A DNA stretch of 64,000 nt. Origin: Halpernia humi. Its GTDB lineage: Bacteria > Bacteroidota > Bacteroidia > Flavobacteriales > Weeksellaceae. The notes under the pieces are model-generated. The model searched no databases. It worked only from the letters and a program-made list of their open reading frames with translations, and had not been told where the DNA came from. Both the position numbers and the translations under genes were made by a program. Positions 8,331-17,176 of the stretch are shown here, piece after piece (position 1 is the first letter of the stretch; every line of letters begins with the position of its first letter). The DNA lies in assembly GCF_900108025.1 (NCBI RefSeq), contig NZ_FNUS01000008.1, positions 140,038 through 204,037 on the forward strand, given 5' to 3'.

Positions 8331-11294
8331 ATGAACTCAAAAAAAATCACCATTGCGGCAGCAATTTTCTTGTACGGATTTTCCGAGGCTCAGCAATCTC
8401 AATATTTTAACGACCAAAATGCTTACAGATTCAATTTAGCAGAAAATCTATATCAATCTAAGATTTTCAATGCTGCACAATTTGAATATGCGCGTCAATA
8501 TTTTTATAATCAAAATTTAAGCGCTTCAAAAAAAGAAGCGGCGCAATTTTTTGATAATGTAATTGGTGTTATTTTAAAACGCGACCACGCCGAAGAAGGC
8601 TTAAAAGCGTTTATGCGCGACTATCCAAAATCGGCTTATTTTGCGCAAGCCAATTTACCTTTGGCCGATTATTATTTAACCCAAAAAGATTTCCCAAAAG
8701 CGCTGGAAACCTTGCAAAAAGTGAATCAATATCAATTGAGCCGTGAGGAAAACACACAGTATATTTTAAAATTAGGTTACGCCAAATTTATGACCGGCGA
8801 TTCTAAAGGCGCGATTCAAGCCCTTGAAGAAGCCTACAATAATGTTCAGCAAACTGAAAAACCGGACGTCGCTTACATGCTCGGACATCTTTATTATGCT
8901 GATAATCAAAATGATAAAGCCTTTCAATATTTTGATGAAATTAAAGATAATCCGAAATTTTCTAAATTAGTGAAGCCGTACTATGTGCAACTTTATTTTA
9001 ATGAAAAAAAGTACGATGAAGCCATTTCTTCGGGCAATGATTTATTAAATGAAAATTTGTCCGATGAGTACAATGCCGAAGTTCATAAAATCATTGGCGA
9101 AAGTTATTTTATGAAAAAAGATTACGCTTCGGCGTACCCACATCTTAAAATTTATGCCGATTCTAAACCAAATCCTTCAGAAAATGATTTATACGAAATG
9201 GGATTTGTGGCAGCAGAAATTAAAAAATATGATCAGGCGGTTTCTTACTATAACCAATTGATTAACAGTAATTCACCAATTGCACAAAACGCTTATTATC
9301 AGTTGGGAAATGCTTACTTGGAAGTTGGAAAAAAACAGGAAGCATTGTCTGCGTTTCGGTCTTCTTCGGAAATGACCTACGATAAAAAAGTGCAGGAATT
9401 GGCGTTTCTTCAATACGCAAAATTGAGTTACGATATTGGAAATCCGTACGAATCTGCACCAACGGTTATTCAAAAATTTGTAAAAAAATACCCAAATAAT
9501 CCACAAGTTCCGGAACTCAAAAAATTATTAATTAAATCTTATCTCTATTCCGGGAATTACAAAGAAACTTTAGCAGCGATTGATCAGTTGCCGAATTCTA
9601 CGCCCGAAACCGATAAAATTGACCAAGAAGTGTCTTACCTTTTAGGAACGGAAGAATTTAACAAAGGCAATTATAAAGAGGCAGAAAAATATTTTCTTCG
9701 CAGTTTAGAACTCAATCAAAATAAGGAATTTACGCCACGAGCGCTTTATTGGTTGGCGCAAACTTATTACCAAGAAGGAAATTATCCTTCGGCAATTGTG
9801 AGATTTGAAAAGTTGAAATCATCAGATAATTTTCCGGAAAAGCAACAATTAAATTACGATTTGGGCTACGCTTATTTTAAATCTAAAAAATTTCCACAGG
9901 CACAAAATTCTTTTGAAGAATATTTAAAAAATCCAAAACCAGAGTTTAAAAATGACGCGCAATTAAGGTTAGGTGATTGTTACTACGCTAATAATCAACT
10001 AAATGAAGCAATTGCAGTCTATAATGATAGTGAAGGAAATGATTATACTTCATTTCAAAAAGCAATGGCACTTGGTTTCAAAGGAGATTCTGTAGCTAAA
10101 ATTGATGAGTTGAAAAAATTAATTTCAAATTATAAAAATTCGGATTACGTTGATGATGCGCAATACGAAATCGCTTCTGCTTATGCATCTAACGATGATT
10201 TTAATAATTCAAATGATTATTTTAATAAGGTTATAAAATCCAGTTCTGACGCAGATTTAGTGGCCAATGCAAAAATCTACAGAGCGCAGAATTATATTGA
10301 TTTAAACCAAAGTGACAAGGCTTTAGCAGAGTTGAAACAACTCGGACAAGAATATAAAAACAGCGCTTACGCGGAAAAAATTGTTCAGGCGGCGCGACCA
10401 ATTTACACGAAAAATGGAGACACCGCAGGTTATCAGAAATTTGCCTCAGATTTGAATGTGAAAATTGATGCTTCCGAAATTGACGAAATCAATCTCAACA
10501 CAGCGAAACAATTTTACGCTAAAAAAGATTATAAAAGCGCCATTTCATATTTCGAGAAATATTTAACCCAAAATCCGTCTGGCGAAAATCTGTATCAGGC
10601 GAAATATGAATTGGGCGAAAGTTATTTTCAAACCAATAATCCGATAAAATCTTTGTTGGTTTTGCAGGAAGTTGCGAACGTACAAAATGATTATCAGGAA
10701 GATGCGGCGACAAGAGTGGCGCAAATTTATATTTCCCAAGGAAATCCGACAGACGCCAAAAAATATCTGTTAAACTTGGCCAATTCTTCTAACGCGAATA
10801 TTAAAAATTACGCAAACGTAGAATTAATGAAGATATCTGCGGACGAAAAAGATTTTTCTCAGGCAGAAAATTATGCAGATTTGGTTTTAAATAATTCTAA
10901 AAATTCAGCCGCAGTTTTAGAACAAGCGAAAGTGATAAAAGCGCGAAGTTTGATGAATAAAGGAAAAGATAAAGACGCGCAAACTGCTTTTGCCGCTTTA
11001 GAAAAATCATCTAATACTGAAGTTGCGGCAGAAGCGCTTTACGCAAAAGCCTTTTATCAAAACAAAGCAAAAGCATTTAAATCTTCCAATGAAACCATTT
11101 TTAAACTGGCCAATAATTATGCTTCAGAAGAATTTTGGGGTGCAAAATCTTTGGTTTTAATGGCTAAAAATTATTTAGCCTTAAAAGATAATTACCAAGC
11201 GAGTTATACCTGCGACCAAATTATCGCAAACTACAGCGATTTCCCAGAAATTGTGGCAGAAGCGAAAGACGTGAAAAAACAGATAAAAAAATAA
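8331..11294 (+). CDS. Large exported tetratricopeptide-repeat protein
   Basis: A 987-aa protein with an N-terminal signal peptide (ITIAAAIFLYGFSEAQ) followed almost entirely by TPR/Sel-like helical hairpins. Examples are ALETLQKVNQYQLSREENTQ, PDVAYMLGHLYYADNQNDKA, and the later NPSGENLYQAKYELGESYF; the repeats run from about residue 30 to the C-terminus. Such proteins are usually periplasmic or outer-membrane-associated scaffolds. A barrel protein gene follows 183 bp downstream on the same strand. In flavobacteria the pair is often adjacent, which suggests an envelope function, but the role is inferred. The intergenic repeat between them may attenuate or end the transcript. Confidence 0.88.
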   Translation: MNSKKITIAAAIFLYGFSEAQQSQYFNDQNAYRFNLAENLYQSKIFNAAQFEYARQYFYNQNLSASKKEAAQFFDNVIGVILKRDHAEEGLKAFMRDYPKSAYFAQANLPLADYYLTQKDFPKALETLQKVNQYQLSREENTQYILKLGYAKFMTGDSKGAIQALEEAYNNVQQTEKPDVAYMLGHLYYADNQNDKAFQYFDEIKDNPKFSKLVKPYYVQLYFNEKKYDEAISSGNDLLNENLSDEYNAEVHKIIGESYFMKKDYASAYPHLKIYADSKPNPSENDLYEMGFVAAEIKKYDQAVSYYNQLINSNSPIAQNAYYQLGNAYLEVGKKQEALSAFRSSSEMTYDKKVQELAFLQYAKLSYDIGNPYESAPTVIQKFVKKYPNNPQVPELKKLLIKSYLYSGNYKETLAAIDQLPNSTPETDKIDQEVSYLLGTEEFNKGNYKEAEKYFLRSLELNQNKEFTPRALYWLAQTYYQEGNYPSAIVRFEKLKSSDNFPEKQQLNYDLGYAYFKSKKFPQAQNSFEEYLKNPKPEFKNDAQLRLGDCYYANNQLNEAIAVYNDSEGNDYTSFQKAMALGFKGDSVAKIDELKKLISNYKNSDYVDDAQYEIASAYASNDDFNNSNDYFNKVIKSSSDADLVANAKIYRAQNYIDLNQSDKALAELKQLGQEYKNSAYAEKIVQAARPIYTKNGDTAGYQKFASDLNVKIDASEIDEINLNTAKQFYAKKDYKSAISYFEKYLTQNPSGENLYQAKYELGESYFQTNNPIKSLLVLQEVANVQNDYQEDAATRVAQIYISQGNPTDAKKYLLNLANSSNANIKNYANVELMKISADEKDFSQAENYADLVLNNSKNSAAVLEQAKVIKARSLMNKGKDKDAQTAFAALEKSSNTEVAAEALYAKAFYQNKAKAFKSSNETIFKLANNYASEEFWGAKSLVLMAKNYLALKDNYQASYTCDQIIANYSDFPEIVAEAKDVKKQIKK

Positions 11295-11300
11295 ACGTAG

Positions 11301-11461
11301 CGACGGGTTTTAACCCGTCGAAAAATGCAATAACAACGTGTTTAACCCGTCGAAAAAGTGTTTTAACCCGTCGGAAAAGTGTTTTAACCCGTCGGAAATT
11401 AAATCGGAAATTGATTTTAACCCGTCGAAAATAAGATAAATAAAACGAGCCACGAAGTGGC
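11301..11461. repeat. Clustered TTAACCCGTCG repeats and hairpins
   Basis: Five copies of a TTTAACCCGTCG(G)AAA unit lie between 11308 and 11430. The first copy forms a hairpin with 9-bp arms (CGACGGGTT at 11301-11309 and AACCCGTCG at 11312-11320). A short GCCAC-GAA-GTGGC hairpin closes the cluster at 11449-11461. It fills almost the whole gap between two exported-protein genes. Minus-strand translation gives only a repeated RRVKTLF peptide, so it is not coding. Confidence 0.85.
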
Positions 11462-11477
11462 GAAATCATTATAAAAA

Positions 11478-13244
11478 ATGAATAAAAGAATTCAAATATT
11501 AAGTTTCCTTTTTTTAGGACTGTCGCAGATTGTTTTTTCCCAAATTAAAGAGGAAAAATTAATTTTAGATAAGAAAAGAGAGCCAGAAGTAAAGAAAATC
11601 GAAAAGAAAAAAACTTCGGTAGAAACTATTAAAAATTATCCGCCGGAGGAAAAGTCTGCAAATCCCGTAACTTACGATATAACGAATGTTCCGGCGGTTT
11701 CAGATTTTAAAACTTCCACCATCCAAGGGCAAGATATTTCGCCGAACTTTAATACGGATTATCAAAATAATTATGTTCGTTTTGGGATGGGAAATTTTGG
11801 AAAAATTTTAGGTGATGCTCATATTTCTACAGTTTTAGAAAGCAAAATGGAAGTGGGCGCAGATGTTCATTATCTTTCTACAACGGGCTTAAAGAAAGAA
11901 TATGATTGGAATTCTAATCAATCAAATGCAACTATCGGAGCGTTTCTTAATAATTATGGTGAAAAAGGAAAACTGAATTTGGAAGCGAATTATGGTTTGC
12001 AAGATTATAATTATTACGGGATTTATGCATTGCAACCAACTTCTGATACCGATTTAAAACAAAAAACCAACAGATTTACCATCAATGGAAATTATGATTT
12101 TTATTCTAATGAAATTTTAAATGATGTGCGATTGCAAACTTCATTTTTGAGCGATCATTTTTCAGCAAACGAAAATCAAGGCGCAATTACGGTGAATCTT
12201 TCTAAACACCGACTTTTTGCTGGAAATGATTTTAAAATGAATACAGATTTAGGTGTAAAATTAGAAACTTTAAAAACAGATTTTGCCTTATTAAATCAAA
12301 ATAAATCTAGTTTTTTTAATGCGGCACTTTTACCGGAAATTAGTTTTTACAAAGGAGAATCTTATTTAAAAATTGGTGCAAATATCAATTTTTTGAATAG
12401 TAGAAATGAAAGTTTAATTCTTCCTCAAGACAAAAAAAGTGAAATTATTTGGTCGCCAAATGTGGAAGTTTTATTTGCACCGCAAGATGAATTTAGATTT
12501 TATGCAGGCGTTGATGGCGGTTTAAAATTAAATTCTTACGCTGAACTTTTAACAGAAAATCCGTTTTTAGTTTCAGACATTGAACTGCGACCAACAAATA
12601 CAAAATACCACTTATATATCGGTTTAAAAGGTGATATTGATGAAAATTTAAAGTATGATTTTTCTGCGGGATATTCTAAAATAAATGACATGCAATTCTT
12701 CCAGGCCAATTCTATTTTTGATGATGTTTATACTTTAAATCGCTCTGCTTATAACTTTGCAAATACATATTCTACGATTTATGACAATGGAAATTTAAGT
12801 GAAGTGAAAGGAAGTTTGCAATTTTTTCCATTGCAAAATTTGGATTTAAGCGCAGAACTTTTATTTCAAAAATACCAATTGGATAATTTGGATGAGGTTT
12901 TTAATAAGCCTTTGCTTCAGGCAACTTTAGGTGCAAAATATTCTATGCTTAATGAAAAATTAAATTTTGGTTTTAAAGGTATTTTTGTAAGCGATAGAAC
13001 TACAAATTCTTTTGAGATTTCTCCGAACAATATTTCAGTTCCAACGGCCTATGTTTCCACAGAAAACAGAAATAAAAAAGTGGGCGGTTATGCAGATTTG
13101 AACTTATCTGCAGAATATAAAATAAACAAAAATTTCAGCATTTTTGCGCTCGGCAATAATTTGCTAAACGTTAATTACCAGACTTTTAATGGTTATAAAG
13201 TTATAGGAGCGCAGATTACTGGTGGCGTGAAGATTTCGTTTTAA
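11478..13244 (+). CDS. TonB-dependent-receptor-like outer membrane barrel
   Basis: A 588-aa protein with a signal peptide ending IVFSQ and a lysine/glutamate-rich linker (residues 25-60). Long amphipathic beta-strands then run to the C-terminus, which ends in an aromatic final strand (GAQITGGVKISF), the usual outer-membrane barrel signature. Strand phrases such as NFSIFALGNNLLNVNYQTFNGY resemble the last strands of TonB-dependent receptors. A canonical plug domain and TonB box are not obvious, and the size is below that of most receptors, so it may be a plug-less relative. It follows the TPR gene, with the repeat cluster in between. Confidence 0.75.
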   Translation: MNKRIQILSFLFLGLSQIVFSQIKEEKLILDKKREPEVKKIEKKKTSVETIKNYPPEEKSANPVTYDITNVPAVSDFKTSTIQGQDISPNFNTDYQNNYVRFGMGNFGKILGDAHISTVLESKMEVGADVHYLSTTGLKKEYDWNSNQSNATIGAFLNNYGEKGKLNLEANYGLQDYNYYGIYALQPTSDTDLKQKTNRFTINGNYDFYSNEILNDVRLQTSFLSDHFSANENQGAITVNLSKHRLFAGNDFKMNTDLGVKLETLKTDFALLNQNKSSFFNAALLPEISFYKGESYLKIGANINFLNSRNESLILPQDKKSEIIWSPNVEVLFAPQDEFRFYAGVDGGLKLNSYAELLTENPFLVSDIELRPTNTKYHLYIGLKGDIDENLKYDFSAGYSKINDMQFFQANSIFDDVYTLNRSAYNFANTYSTIYDNGNLSEVKGSLQFFPLQNLDLSAELLFQKYQLDNLDEVFNKPLLQATLGAKYSMLNEKLNFGFKGIFVSDRTTNSFEISPNNISVPTAYVSTENRNKKVGGYADLNLSAEYKINKNFSIFALGNNLLNVNYQTFNGYKVIGAQITGGVKISF

Positions 13245-13273
13245 AAATTAATGAAAATCTTTATTTAAACTAA

Positions 13274-13735
13274 TTAAATTCTCACTGCATCTGGAACTAA
13301 AATCTCGTAATTGCCTTTAAATGAGATGATTTCGCGCACAATACTACTGCTGATAAAAGATTTTCCTGAAGAGGTGAGAAGAAAAATAGTTTCAATTTTA
13401 TTAGCGTGTGTAAGTGCTCTATTGGTTTGTGCGATGGCTTTTTCAAATTCAAAATCGGCGGGGTTTCTTAAGCCTCTAAGGATGAAATTTACATTTTTGC
13501 TGTGGCAATAATCAATCGTTAAACCTTCAAAAGAATCGACTTCTACGTGGGGAAAGTCTTTGAATGTTTGCTTTATAAAGTTGATTCTTTGCTCTAAAGT
13601 GAACATGTATTTTTTTTGTGAATTTTGACCGATGGCGATAATTATTTTATCGAAAAGCGGCGCCGCTCTTTCAACAATGTCATAATGTCCAAGCGTGATA
13701 GGATCAAAAGAACCCGGAAATACTGCGGTTTTCAT
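13274..13735 (-). CDS. coaD: Pantetheine-phosphate adenylyltransferase
   Basis: Catalyses ATP + 4'-phosphopantetheine to dephospho-CoA + PPi, the penultimate step of coenzyme A synthesis in the cytoplasm. The 153-aa length is typical. Motifs are FPGSFDPITLGHYDIVERA at the N-terminus (T/HxGH nucleotidyltransferase signature), FILRGLRNPADFEFE in the middle, and the C-terminal SSGKSFISSSIVREI, equivalent to the ISSTxVRE motif. The stop lies 29 bp from the end of the convergent barrel gene. ddl is upstream on the same strand, after a 155-bp gap with a large inverted repeat. Confidence 0.96.
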   Translation of the reverse strand: MKTAVFPGSFDPITLGHYDIVERAAPLFDKIIIAIGQNSQKKYMFTLEQRINFIKQTFKDFPHVEVDSFEGLTIDYCHSKNVNFILRGLRNPADFEFEKAIAQTNRALTHANKIETIFLLTSSGKSFISSSIVREIISFKGNYEILVPDAVRI

Positions 13736-13844
13736 ATGTAGATATTTATTTTTTTAAAGGTCATATGTTATCACCTTATCTTCATCGGTGTTGGTTTGCA
13801 AATTTGATAATGGTGATTTCATAAGTTTAATTTTAGATTTTACA

Positions 13845-13890
13845 TTATAAATTTTAGATTAATAGTTTAATTAAAATCTAAAATTTATAA
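13845..13890. terminator. 16-bp perfect inverted repeat after ddl
   Basis: TTATAAATTTTAGATT (13845-13860) and AATCTAAAATTTATAA (13875-13890) are perfect inverted arms around a 14-nt loop. The right arm abuts the ddl stop codon. It is AT-only apart from two G:C pairs and has no long T-run, so it may act as a weak terminator or an mRNA 3'-end stabiliser. Confidence 0.55.
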
Positions 13891-14874
13891 TTATTTTAAA
13901 AGTGCTTTCTCTACCTCGTGGCCACACAAATCTTCTAAAGAAATACCATAATATCTGGCTTGTTGCGGCAAAATACTAGCGGGCGAAAAGCCGGGATTGG
14001 TATTCATTTCCAACATATAAGGTAGGCCATTCATAATTATAAATTCTGAACGCGAAAAACCACTCATTCCTAAAGAATTATAGGCTTTTATTGCAATATT
14101 TTCTATTTTTTTTCGGGTTTCGTCGTCAATTCTTGCAGGTGTGATTTCTTGTGAAGCACCCTCATATTTGGCTTCGTAATCAAAAAATTCATTTTCAGAT
14201 ACAATTTCTGTAATACCCAAAACTATGGTTTCGCCTTTGTAATCTAGCACGCCCACAGAAACTTCCATGCCATCTAGAAAACTTTCTATTAAAATTTCAT
14301 CATCTTCGGCAAAAGCAAAATCGATGGCTTTTTGTAAATTTTTAATGTCTTTTAATTTAGTAATTCCTAAAGATGAACCAGATTGATTGGGTTTCACAAA
14401 AACAGGCAGTCCAAGTTTTTCCACCACTTCTTCTTCAGAAACCGTTTCGCCTTTTCTTAAATATATACTTTTCGCCGAGGGAATATTGTATTTAGACAAA
14501 ACCGCGAGCGTATCTTTTTTATTAAAAGTTAAGGCAGATTGGTAAAAATTACAACCAGTATATCTTTGCCCAACGGCATCCCAATAAGCCTGCAAAATGC
14601 CATTTTCGCCAGGCGTCCCGTGGATGATGTTAAAGCAAACATCAAATTTTACCTTATAACCGCTGCTCAAATTAACACTGAAATCTGATTTGTCTATTGT
14701 CATTTTTTCACCACGATCATCTATAAAAAACCAACCTTCGCTCAATATTTGTACTTTATAAACGTTGTAGATGTCTTTATTTAAAGATTCGTAAATCAAT
14801 TGCCCACTTTTTAGCGAAACCACATATTCATCAGAGTAACCGCCCATTACTACGGCAATATTTTTCTTTATCAT
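13891..14874 (-). CDS. ddl: D-alanine--D-alanine ligase
   Basis: ATP-grasp enzyme that joins two D-alanines for peptidoglycan precursors. 327 aa, normal length. Motifs are VVMGGYSDEYVVSLKSG at the N-terminus, FNIIHGTPGENGILQAYWD (the HG..GE..G motif binding the first D-Ala), LPVFVKPNQSGSSLGI (ATP-binding glycine loop), and SRSEFIIMNGLPYMLEMN near the C-terminus (ending ExNtnPG; metal-binding E and N). Residues PGFSPASILPQQARYYG close the active site. A TAAATTTG element lies upstream. The gene is divergent from the PASTA protein, another peptidoglycan-related gene. Confidence 0.95.
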   Translation of the reverse strand: MIKKNIAVVMGGYSDEYVVSLKSGQLIYESLNKDIYNVYKVQILSEGWFFIDDRGEKMTIDKSDFSVNLSSGYKVKFDVCFNIIHGTPGENGILQAYWDAVGQRYTGCNFYQSALTFNKKDTLAVLSKYNIPSAKSIYLRKGETVSEEEVVEKLGLPVFVKPNQSGSSLGITKLKDIKNLQKAIDFAFAEDDEILIESFLDGMEVSVGVLDYKGETIVLGITEIVSENEFFDYEAKYEGASQEITPARIDDETRKKIENIAIKAYNSLGMSGFSRSEFIIMNGLPYMLEMNTNPGFSPASILPQQARYYGISLEDLCGHEVEKALLK

Positions 14875-14893
14875 TAGGAGAAAATTAATAACG

Positions 14894-14901
14894 CAAATTT
14901 A
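14894..14901 (-). promoter_or_regulatory. -7 element TAAATTTG for ddl
   Basis: The minus strand reads TAAATTTG, an exact TAnnTTTG match, 19 bp upstream of the ddl ATG. Confidence 0.6.
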
Positions 14902-14990
14902 AAGAAATGTTTTTTGGTAAAATTAGGTTTTGCTTATCTTTTTTCAGAATTAAAAAAGAAATCTGTCACCAGTTGGAAAAAGATTTTTTA

Positions 14991-14998
14991 TATATTTG
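14991..14998 (+). promoter_or_regulatory. -7 element TATATTTG for the PASTA gene
   Basis: Exact TAnnTTTG match, 27 bp before the ATG of the PASTA protein. A TTG at 14973-14975 is only 15 bp away, somewhat close for a -33 box. Confidence 0.6.
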
Positions 14999-15025
14999 CG
15001 TTATTATTGTAATTAAATATAAACT

Positions 15026-16021
15026 ATGCTGAAATCACTTTTCCATTGGAAGGTATTGGTAAATCTACTACTTGCTTTGGGTATTTTTACTGCACTTGTT
15101 TGGTTGACATTTCGGTGGTTAGAGTTTCACACCAATCACGGCAAGGAAATCGTGATCCCAAGTTTGGTGAATAAATCTGTGCAAGATGCCATCAAAATTT
15201 TGGATGAAACAGGTTTAGAATACAAAGTAGATAGTTTGGAATATGATCCAAAATATAAATCTTTTCAAGTTTTGAAAATTTATCCTAGTTCTGGTTCTCA
15301 CGTTAAAGATGGTAGAATTGTTACTTTAGCGGTTAATCCTAGATATTATGCGCCTGTTTCAGTTCCAGATATTTTGGATAGATACAAAGGTTTGGCTTTT
15401 AGACAATTAGAATTGGTTGGATTAAAAATTGGAGATACCATTTACGAGCCAAGTATCCAGAGAGACGCGGTAATTAGAATGCAATATAACGGCACAAATT
15501 TAAAGCCAGGTACATTGTTACCAAAATTTTCTACCATAGATTTAATTATTGGTGCGGGTCCGCAGAGAAATATTTCTGTACCCAATTTGGTCGGTTTAAC
15601 CGTGCAGGAAGCAAAAGTAGTAATTGCTCAAAATTTATTTGAAGTAGGTATAGTTGAACACGAAGACGGTGGAAAGGACGAATCGGATATTGTTTATTAC
15701 CAAGATCCAGAAGGTGGTTCTATCAGAGACCAAGGTATGCAAGTTGATCTTTGGGCGAGTAAAAAAACACCAGCAGAATTGGGCGGGAAAATTGCACAAT
15801 TAAATTCGTTGTACAGATTGCAAGTTGATACAACAAGTTCTAGGATCAATAACTATCAACCGCCTATCGAAAAAGCACAAAAGACGCAACCACAACCACA
15901 AGTTGATGATTTACCTAAACCGCAAGTTTTAAAACCTGAAAATTCGGTAAAACCAAAAGTAGTTCCAGAAAAAACCAGCGCCCCGGCAAAACCGAAACCG
16001 AAAAAAGTAGTGGTAGAATAA
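15026..16021 (+). CDS. PASTA-domain membrane protein
   Basis: A 331-aa bitopic protein: one N-terminal transmembrane helix (residues about 8-28), then three PASTA domains at roughly 40-110, 110-180 and 180-245. Each PASTA domain begins with a 'vPxLvgxsvqeA' pattern (IPSLVNKSVQDAIKIL, VPDILDRYKGLAFRQLEL, VPNLVGLTVQEAKVVI). The C-terminal tail is rich in proline, lysine and glutamine and low in complexity. PASTA domains bind muropeptides or beta-lactams in other bacteria; here the kinase domain is absent, as is usual in Bacteroidota. It neighbours ddl (divergent) and a pseudouridine synthase 53 bp downstream, a conserved flavobacterial arrangement. Confidence 0.9.
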   Translation: MLKSLFHWKVLVNLLLALGIFTALVWLTFRWLEFHTNHGKEIVIPSLVNKSVQDAIKILDETGLEYKVDSLEYDPKYKSFQVLKIYPSSGSHVKDGRIVTLAVNPRYYAPVSVPDILDRYKGLAFRQLELVGLKIGDTIYEPSIQRDAVIRMQYNGTNLKPGTLLPKFSTIDLIIGAGPQRNISVPNLVGLTVQEAKVVIAQNLFEVGIVEHEDGGKDESDIVYYQDPEGGSIRDQGMQVDLWASKKTPAELGGKIAQLNSLYRLQVDTTSSRINNYQPPIEKAQKTQPQPQVDDLPKPQVLKPENSVKPKVVPEKTSAPAKPKPKKVVVE

Positions 16022-16074
16022 CTATTTAATATAAAAAACTTTAACCCTGTTGAAGTTTTTTTATTTTAAAATAA

Positions 16075-17127
16075 ATGATGATAAGGGAAGACGACAATTT
16101 AGACGAACAAGAACACGAAGAAGAAGAAAACTCCGGACTTTACGAGCATTTTAATATTAAAGTTGATGCCAACCAATCGCTTCTTAGAATTGATAAATAT
16201 CTATTAATTTTTCGTCAAAATTCTACCAGAAATAAAGTGTCGCAAGCCTGCCGCGCAGGAAATGTCTTGGTAAACGGCAAAGTCGTAAAACAAAATTACC
16301 GCGTAAAACCTGGCGATGAAATTTCAGTTGTTTTGGCGCATCCAAAACGAGAAAATATCATTATTCCGCAAGATATTCCAATTAATATTGTGTATGAAGA
16401 TGATGATGTTTTGGTTGTTGATAAAGCAGCAGGAATGGTTGTTCATCCCGGTCATGGCAATTACCACAGTACATTAATTAATGCTTTGGCTTTTCATTTT
16501 CAAAAAGATCCCAACTTCAAGACCGATCTAGATCGTGTAGGTTTGGTACATAGAATTGATAAAGACACTTCTGGCTTACTTGTAATTGCAAAAAATGAAT
16601 ATGCCTTGAGTTATTTGGCCAAACAATTTTACGATCGCACCACGAAAAGACTTTATTGGGCTTTTGTGTGGGGAAATTTAGCAGAAGATGAAGGCACAAT
16701 TACAGGAAATATTGGGCGGCATCCGAAAAATAGAATGCAAATGTCGGTTTACGAAGATGGCAGCCACGGCAAACACGCCGTTACACATTATAAAGTTTTG
16801 GAACGTTTCAGATACCTCACTTGGGTAGAATGCAAATTAGAAACAGGAAGAACACACCAAATTAGAGCCCATTTTAAACACATCGGTCATACTTTATTTA
16901 ATGATGAGCGCTATGAAGGGCACAACATTTTAAAAGGCATCAATTTACCGAAATATAAAAAATTCGTTCAAAATGTTTTTGAAATTTTACCAAGACACGC
17001 TTTACATGCACATACTTTAGGTTTCGTGCATCCTGTGACGAAAGAAGAAATGTATTTTGAAAGCCCAATGCCAAAAGATATGCAAGAAGCCATAGAAAAA
17101 TGGCGAAATTATTTAGAAAGTAATTAG
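16075..17127 (+). CDS. RluA-family pseudouridine synthase (RluD-like)
   Basis: A 350-aa rRNA pseudouridine synthase. Residues about 25-85 form an S4 RNA-binding domain (LLRIDKYLLIFRQNSTRNKVSQ). The catalytic domain follows, with the motif HRIDKDTSGLLVIAKNE containing the catalytic aspartate. Also visible are GMVVHPGHGNYHSTLINAL and LETGRTHQIRAHF, both diagnostic of the RluA/RluD family. An acidic N-terminal extension (MIREDDNLDEQEHEEEE) precedes the S4 domain. The start reads ATGATG, so either ATG is possible. The exact uridines modified cannot be told from sequence. Confidence 0.92.
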   Translation: MMIREDDNLDEQEHEEEENSGLYEHFNIKVDANQSLLRIDKYLLIFRQNSTRNKVSQACRAGNVLVNGKVVKQNYRVKPGDEISVVLAHPKRENIIIPQDIPINIVYEDDDVLVVDKAAGMVVHPGHGNYHSTLINALAFHFQKDPNFKTDLDRVGLVHRIDKDTSGLLVIAKNEYALSYLAKQFYDRTTKRLYWAFVWGNLAEDEGTITGNIGRHPKNRMQMSVYEDGSHGKHAVTHYKVLERFRYLTWVECKLETGRTHQIRAHFKHIGHTLFNDERYEGHNILKGINLPKYKKFVQNVFEILPRHALHAHTLGFVHPVTKEEMYFESPMPKDMQEAIEKWRNYLESN

Positions 17128-17144
17128 GTTTTATATTTTTTGCC

Positions 17145-17152
17145 TAAATTTG
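17145..17152 (+). promoter_or_regulatory. -7 element TAAATTTG before the PorP/SprF gene
   Basis: Exact TAnnTTTG match. It covers the TTG that would be the most upstream start of the next frame, which argues for the downstream GTG at 17177 as the true start. Confidence 0.6.
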
Positions 17153-17176
17153 GCGTTATTAGTTTTAAAAAAGAGT

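Noticed and set aside
11221..11469. Minus-strand frame with RRVKTLF repeats
   Set aside because: It is the translation of the TTAACCCGTCG repeat cluster.
17150..17176. TTG at 17150 as start of the PorP/SprF gene
   Set aside because: It lies inside the -7 promoter element TAAATTTG and would add residues ahead of the signal peptide.
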